From: Costus lasius
Lineage: Eukaryota; Streptophyta; Magnoliopsida; Zingiberales; Costaceae
Assembly: GCA_027563935.2 (NCBI GenBank)
Contig: CM050450.1
Span: 10,089,957 to 10,153,956 of the forward strand
Length of the DNA stretch: 64,000 nt
Reading direction: 5' to 3'
Shown: positions 59,101 through 64,000 of the stretch, piece after piece
Layout of the letters: every line of letters starts with the position of its first letter
How positions within the stretch are numbered: position 1 is the stretch's first letter
Position numbers and translations under genes: made by a program
The notes under the pieces: model-generated
What the model was told of the DNA's origin: nothing
Databases searched by the model: none
What the model saw: the letters and a program-made list of their open reading frames with translations, nothing else

Positions 59101-62100
59101 CCCGAAATGATATATAAATATATGTATATGTATATATTTATATATAAATTATATATATAATATATAATTATATAATATAATCAGGTTAAGCGGGTCAACC
59201 CGATTATAACCCGACACGACCCGTTTAATTTCGGATCATGAACGGGCCGTTTATGACCCGAACACAATTAGACCCAACCCGAACCCGCCTAACTTCGTGT
59301 CGAGTCGGGTCGGGTCGGCAGGTCAGGTCAGTTTTTGCCAAGTCTAGTTGGGTATAACATAAACCCGGATCCACTTTATTAAATATCCTAACTCTTAATA
59401 CTGGGTCTGTAACACCTTGTCATTTTTTTTTTCGAAACACGGATTTTTTACAAGGAGTATTACTCTGACGCCATGAAATACGCCTGCCATATTTTTCTAT
59501 CTACCAAAGTTTCCAAGGAAATTATTCGGCCAAATCATTTCCTTGCTTCTGTAGTAACGGAGACATAATTGGCTTCTATGGTTGAGAAACCAGCAATAAA
59601 ACACCCAAATGACGACAGCACCACCCAAAGTGCAGATATAAGTCATACTAAATTGTGTCACCAGCTAAATTTGCATTAGCGTACCCATGCAATCTCATAT
59701 AATTTATATCCAAATGTCTCGAGTTAGTTGCATCCCCATTTTAACTAGCTTCATTACTTGGTTTTGAACCTCCTCATGTTGACTTTGATCAGTGGTTCTT
59801 CCTTCATATCTCAGTCAAATGTCCACTGGGTACATGATTCCTTGGATAGTGTCTTCGCTCAAGATAAGATCCGGAACCTCACTAAGCTGGATGATCCAGA
59901 AAAAAAATACTCGGAACAGTCACAGTACCCAACTCCCCGGCAAAGATAACTACATAAAATCAACACCAGCTTCAACTTCCAAGTTAATATCGAATGAACT
60001 TAACTGCCTTATTGTCATGCTAAACTTATTGCCGTATGAGTTACAGCAGCACCTTTGATCATCCTCAAATATGATGCATCAAAATATCCTATTTGAAGCT
60101 TGAAGTAGATGATTCAACATAAATTTGATGGTGTTTTCAACTGCAATGGTCTTCTTGGTCATGATGTTGGAGATATTCATCAAATGAATAATTAGTACTG
60201 CATGTCTATAGGTCCCAATTTGATCGAAGTAGGAGACATGACCCAAGGAGGTTCAAATGGAGCTTAAGGCTACCCTAGTTTAAGGGTACCCTGAAGTATC
60301 ACCCCATGCATTACATGCATCATCATAGGTTAGATCCACCTAACATATTTCCAAATATGGTATATTTGTGCATTGTAATTCATGCATGCACCCATCTTTT
60401 AACTCATGCAGCATGGTAGGTTAGCTCTGGGCATCCCGTTCTTGCACTTACATGTTTATATGGCAAGTTTCTCAAGAGCTCAAATTAAGCTAGCAAGTTC
60501 ACTATTCAAGCTACCTCTCAAGATGGAAAGTGGCACTTCAACTAGTTCAAACTAAATTCAATTGATGGCATGAGATGAAGTCACCTCCAACACACCCTCC
60601 ATAATTGTTGGGTGCTCATCCCTCCTCAAGATTTCAGCCACCTCATCAAATTTGTGCCAAATCAAGGAGAATGAATTAAGGTTCTCAATCAAGATCCCCA
60701 AAATCAAGGGTAGCATTATATGAGAATTTGAATTTCAAAGAAGAAATTCAATCAATCTTCAAGCACCTTATACTTCAAAGCACCTCAATCTTCAAAGCAC
60801 CACAATTCTTGAACGAAATTAAGCTAGCACCTCAATCCACTTCCATGAAGGAAATATTTTAAAATTCAAGGAGCAATTAAGCTAGCACCTCAATCCACTT
60901 TGAAGGAAAGACTTATGAATTCAAGAAGCCACCAAATTCGGCCAAGCCAAAATGGAAGCATCTCTAGGCGCTCAAGCAATGAAGGCTTTCAAAATTCGGC
61001 GACACAAGGGAAAGTATTCAGATCAATCAGCCACACAAGCATGCGTTCACACTTGGAGAAGGAAAGACAACATTGAAGACACCAATTCGGCAATACAAAA
61101 TGGAAACAATTCAAAGCTCCACCAAGGAAATTCGTCCAAGAAAAATAAAGCAAAAGAGACAGAGAAAGTACCGTATTCATCTGTATGCTACTGAGAAAAT
61201 TTCCTCGTAAAGTACTATTATTACACATGAGTCATGACTAATCAAAATTAATGATCAAACAAAAATTTCAGGTTTCAATTACCTGTCAAGTTTGCACAAA
61301 AAAGAATTTATAGTCACAATAAACTCGCACAAAAGTCATAAGTCATAAAGTAGCTGTCCCTTCAACTTACATTCTCAGTTTGTTTTCCACCAATGATGAG
61401 TGATTAGAAAGGTTTCAAGCTTCAAATTACAATCAGCTTCTAATAAAAAGAAGAACTACAGAATCTATTTCTTCATCCAATAAAACTCCTAGAAAGCTGC
61501 ATAAATCTAGTTTTATCTAGCATATAACATTAAGGTTGATGCTTGAGATGCTAACCATAAATAGTTCATGAAAAGTTATTTCTCTGATGTTTCCAAGGTA
61601 ATATGTTTAAATGAAACAACCAAAACAAATAGTTCCAAACATAAAAGCCTACATATAACTTAGCATAAATACCATGTCATGCATCAGTTAATACTTGATA
61701 GCAAGGTTTTGAAAATCACATGGTATGTACCAGTCCGGTACTCCTGAAGAATCAGTACATAAAGACCGAGATTCTAAACCTTACTTCACAAGATTGGATT
61801 ATAATATGATTTTATACAACATAGCTTGAGATTATGTTCTACATGCATTTAACATGATTTCTAAGAAGCAACAGTGTAAAGACTACTCCTTCAAGTCCAT
61901 CTTGCAATTTGTGCCACAACAAAATAACATAGTTACTTAGGCATAAGAAGCTAGAACACAAGAATCCAACTAGCTAAACGTCATTTATGGTAAAGTACAT
62001 GGAATTGCTTTGGGAAAGGAGAAATTTGAAACAAAGAAATTATTATCACCAGATGCTGCTTGTCCAACAGCTGAAGGTGTATTTGGCATAAGCCTGATTA

Positions 62101-62122
62101 TCCTACGCTGCCCAGACCATTC
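53135..62122 (-). CDS. P5CR: Pyrroline-5-carboxylate reductase (P5CR), C-terminal 162 residues; 5' exons outside window
   Basis: P5CR catalyses the last step of proline synthesis, the NAD(P)H-dependent reduction of pyrroline-5-carboxylate, in the cytosol and plastids of plants. Four minus-strand exons join in phase: 62050-62122, 54754-54874, 54465-54570 and 53135-53323. Conserved blocks in order are [65 protein letters not shown], and the family signature region [20 protein letters not shown] with HELEKGAF. The end is RELSQS-stop. Plant enzymes are about 280 residues, so the N-terminal Rossmann domain (about 115 residues) is encoded upstream of 62122. I found no exon for it in 62123-64000. 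The intron between the first two visible exons is 7,175 nt and holds nested transposons. Exon 54754-54874 starts at the CTCAG acceptor rather than the two AGs just inside it, because only that choice keeps the expected residue count ([12 protein letters not shown]). Confidence 0.96.
53324..54464. other. P5CR last intron
   Basis: 1,141-nt intron on the minus strand, GTATGT donor and TTTCTACAG acceptor. Nothing else is recognised. Confidence 0.7.
54875..56171. other. P5CR long intron, part downstream (minus sense) of the LTR element
   Basis: AT-rich intron. A tandem duplication at about 55435-55535 repeats 'gaatttctccaa', 'actgacattta' and 'ataaacaaagtggagtaatct'. No exon is found here. Confidence 0.6.
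56177..56389 (-). repeat. 3' LTR of the gag-only element
   Basis: 213 bp, TGTT...AACA. It matches the right LTR once the 517-bp insertion and its duplicated octamer are removed (213 versus 214 bp). Confidence 0.93.
56810..57600 (-). pseudogene. Broken Ty3/gypsy-type gag
   Basis: The minus strand encodes [16 protein letters not shown], then [12 protein letters not shown], then [12 protein letters not shown] and [19 protein letters not shown]. This is the order of the retrotransposon gag domain. An in-frame stop just after the first block, and another between the second and third, separate the open stretches 57271-57576 and 56810-57190. A further open part at 57595-57825 is Glu/Arg-rich and may be the coiled N-terminus. 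It is not expected to be functional as it stands. Confidence 0.8.
58676..59414 (-). repeat. 5' LTR of the gag-only element, split by a hAT-like insertion
   Basis: TGTT...AACA. It is interrupted at 58830-59346. Without the insertion it is 214 bp. Confidence 0.92.
58830..59346. mobile_element. Non-autonomous hAT-like element with ACCCGACACGACCC motifs
   Basis: Starts TAGACCTGGCAAAAC and ends GTTTTTGCCAAGTCTA, an imperfect inverted repeat of about 16 bp. It is flanked by the perfect octamer GTTGGGTA at 58822-58829 and 59347-59354. The sister LTR shows the unoccupied site (GATTGGCTA-TAACATAAAC context). Subterminal regions are dense in GGGTCGTGTCGGGTTGACCC-like motifs around an AT-rich core. Confidence 0.95.
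59440..60060 (-). pseudogene. Ty1/copia RNase H remnant
   Basis: Minus-strand translation at about 59541-59588 gives [16 protein letters not shown] followed by a stop, matching the conserved copia RNase H block (ST-EAEYVAVTEA-like). Neighbouring copia-like fragments in shifted frames continue to about 60060. It is degenerate, with no LTRs recognised. Confidence 0.65.
60061..62049. other. P5CR long intron, part upstream (minus sense) of the transposon cluster
   Basis: Contains a block with repeated 'agctagcacctcaatccact' and 'aattcaagga' (60770-60960) of transposon style, then ordinary AT-rich intron to the P5CR exon at 62050. No coding homology in the short frames. Confidence 0.5.
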
Positions 62123-63030
62123 CTGGGTAAATTTTGAAACATATAGCATAATCAGTCAATTTTATATCATGCCATGAACTAAGAGAGATAATACATTTTT
62201 CAGAAATTTAGCCAAACGTTAACAGAGATTAACAGAAACAATCATGGCAAGATGGAACGTGTTGGCAAAAAAAGGTAAATAGTCCATGCTAACTGATAAA
62301 CAAAAGGAAGTGTCACGTTATTTGTAATGACATGAATTGCCTGCCCTTAAATTTACCAATAGCATGTGGTTCATCAAGAGAATTAAGATAAGCATCATTA
62401 TTATCCTGAGTTACTAGGCTTATCAGTATACTATGGAGCTCATGAAAGTTCAAGGAAGCTTACTTTGAATTATAACTCATTTAAATTAAGATATAGATAA
62501 ACAAACCAACAAAAGCTTTAACCATAAGTTTATTTCCAGTGGAATGGAACAAGGTAGATTTTGTTAGTCAGGACCGAAAGCAATGTTTTAAATGCCGACC
62601 TGAGCACCAAAACAAGATATATTAAACAGTTAGTTTTACAGTCATTTAGGGATAAAAGGACTTAAATTATATTTAAGTTCAAAGAAAATAAAAAAATATT
62701 TATGATATCTAACCGTATCCACAGGGGCTTCTCTACTAAGATTAACTAAATAGGGACCCCTTAAATATAAAAATTATGCAGTGTTTGTCGGCAAAACATT
62801 ATATAGGAACAAACATCTTAAGTCAATGTTGCACTCCTAAATAATGTCCAAATCCATGGCGTGTACTAGTAATGATAGTCACATGCTTAGCAAGCCGTTA
62901 TGATTGATGACTTGGATTAGGATGGTTGGGATTATGACGAGGAATAAGTAGGTGCAAGAATTAACATTCAATACGGATATGCATATGAAGAATCACAATG
63001 AGACAACATTGGATCTCAAAAGATTGCTTT
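62123..63030. other. P5CR upstream intron, unassigned
   Basis: Directly upstream (minus sense) of the GAATGG exon start. No N-terminal P5CR exon was recognised. Confidence 0.6.
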
Positions 63031-64000
63031 TTAGATTCATTCAGGACATTATGAGTTTCAGGGTTGTTGTTCGAACACCCCCACTACTTTTCAAACTCTG
63101 ATGAATGAAACTTTTCAACCTCACTTGAATGATTTATCTTGATATTCTTTGGCGATATCTTAGTGTATAGCCCTATGTAGGAACAACAAAACATCGGAGA
63201 CTCACTCTAAAGGTACTAAGAGATATACAGCTAATGATCAATAAAAAAAAATGCAATTTTAGGCAGAAGCAAGTTGAGTACCTCAGCCTTAGGGGAGTAT
63301 CCATGGACCTAAAAAAGGTGAGTAGTGTGTTAGTGGCCCACACTGGAGACAGTAAAAGAGGTATAGAGATTTCTAGGTCTCATAGGACATTATAGGAGTT
63401 TTGTCAAGGACTATGACAAGATTGTCCATTCTTTAGTAATCTCCTCAAGAAAAAAAGGTTTCAGTTGAGGCTGCTACAAGGAGCTTTTGACAACTTAAAG
63501 AAGGTGATAACCTCAGCACTGATACTAGGGTTGCCTATTGAATTTACCATTGAATGTGATGCATCAAGAAGGGGTATCTACGACCACTAGCCTATTTCAG
63601 TAAAGCACTAATAAACACTTAGCTAAATCAACTTATAAGAAGGAACTTATGGTATTAGTCTTGATGATCCACCGGTGGTGGTCCTATTTGCTACGGCACA
63701 AATTTAGAGTCCTCACCTTGAAGGCTCTGACATACCTTTTAGAACAACAATTCACCACACCAAATCAACAAAATTAACTTAGCTAAACTTTTGAGGTATG
63801 ATATAGAGGGGTTATACAAGCCGGGTCATGATAACATGCCAGCCGATGCAACATCCCAATGACCAGAGCACATAGAATCCTAGGCAATTTCTAGACCAAT
63901 ATGGCTGGACATTAAGGCTATTCAAGTCAAGGTAGAAAAGGACCTACATTAAGAAAAATACTTGAGGACCTATCTCAGAAACCCTGTAAACCATCCTCAT
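63030..64000 (+). pseudogene. Ty3/gypsy pol remnant (reverse transcriptase to RNase H)
   Basis: Plus-strand pieces in gypsy order. Reverse transcriptase is at 63085-63140 (TFQTLMNETFQPHLND). The palm/thumb piece with QKQVEYLSLRGVSMDLKKV is at about 63258-63320, and FLGLIGHYRSFVKDY follows near 63375-63410. The RNase H start PIEFTIECDASRRGI is at 63533-63577. Stops and shifts are frequent. The fragment runs off the window and probably lies in a P5CR intron. Confidence 0.85.

Larger units (their letters stand above)
56172..59419 (-). mobile_element. Gag-only LTR retrotransposon with 5-bp target duplication
   Basis: LTRs at 56177-56389 (213 bp) and 58676-59414 (739 bp, enlarged by an insertion) both begin TGTT and end AACA. 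They share 'attcgagaatcgaatcgtcc', 'gcaaagcacgccctaataga' and 'aacccggatcc'. The target duplication CCTTG lies at 56172-56176 and 59415-59419. In minus orientation a purine run, AAAGAGAGGGCAAT, directly precedes the left LTR (polypurine tract), and TGGTCTGACC follows the right LTR (possible primer-binding site). The only coding trace is a broken gag. The 58130-58500 leader has repeated 'cgcctggatccgcg' units. With no pol gene it depends on another element. Confidence 0.93.

Overview
This is nuclear DNA from a flowering plant. The genes have many GT-AG introns, the products are plant-type, and most of the window consists of nested transposons and AT-rich introns. The pyrroline-5-carboxylate reductase residues look most like monocot versions from memory, and the coding DNA is not GC-rich as in grasses. 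My guess is therefore a non-grass monocot with a TE-rich genome; this is inference only.

Layout. 1-6.5 kb: degenerate LTR-retrotransposon debris, one hAT-like element with a perfect 8-bp target duplication, and a gag-only LTR element. 6.56-16.76 kb (+): the last two coding exons of the beta subunit of translation factor eIF2B, separated by a 9.9-kb intron full of MITEs, a perfect 148-bp-arm palindrome and a triplicated block. 18.49-21.38 kb (+): a complete mitochondrial/peroxisomal fission gene, FIS1, with five coding exons. 23.7-34.4 kb (+): a complete ArfGAP plus C2-domain gene (AGD12/AGD13 type, 359 aa, eight coding exons). It has one GC-AG intron, and a 5.6-kb repeat-laden intron splits its C2 domain. 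34.4-46.9 kb: intergenic, with nested hAT and PIF-like elements and a broken Ty1/copia element split by a hAT-like insertion. 46.9-47.2 kb (-): a probable 48-aa membrane microprotein gene with a 5'-UTR intron. 47.2-53.1 kb: transposon-derived GC-rich and AT-rich DNA. 53.1-62.1 kb (-): the last four exons (162 aa) of P5CR (proline synthesis). A 7.2-kb intron of this gene holds a gag-only LTR element with 5-bp target duplications, itself carrying a hAT-like element in one LTR, plus a copia RNase H remnant. 63.0-64 kb (+): a Ty3/gypsy pol remnant; the P5CR N-terminus lies beyond the window.

The genes are unrelated housekeeping functions (translation initiation, organelle division, Arf/vesicle signalling, proline synthesis) and share no operon-like logic. 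What is notable is the architecture. Conserved exons are kept in frame across very long introns, and these introns hold several datable nested insertions. I found no tRNA, rRNA or CRISPR array, and no convincing new multi-gene system. The best candidates for something undescribed are the perfect palindrome at 13.5-13.8 kb, the microprotein gene at 46.9 kb and the repeat arrays inside the ArfGAP intron.
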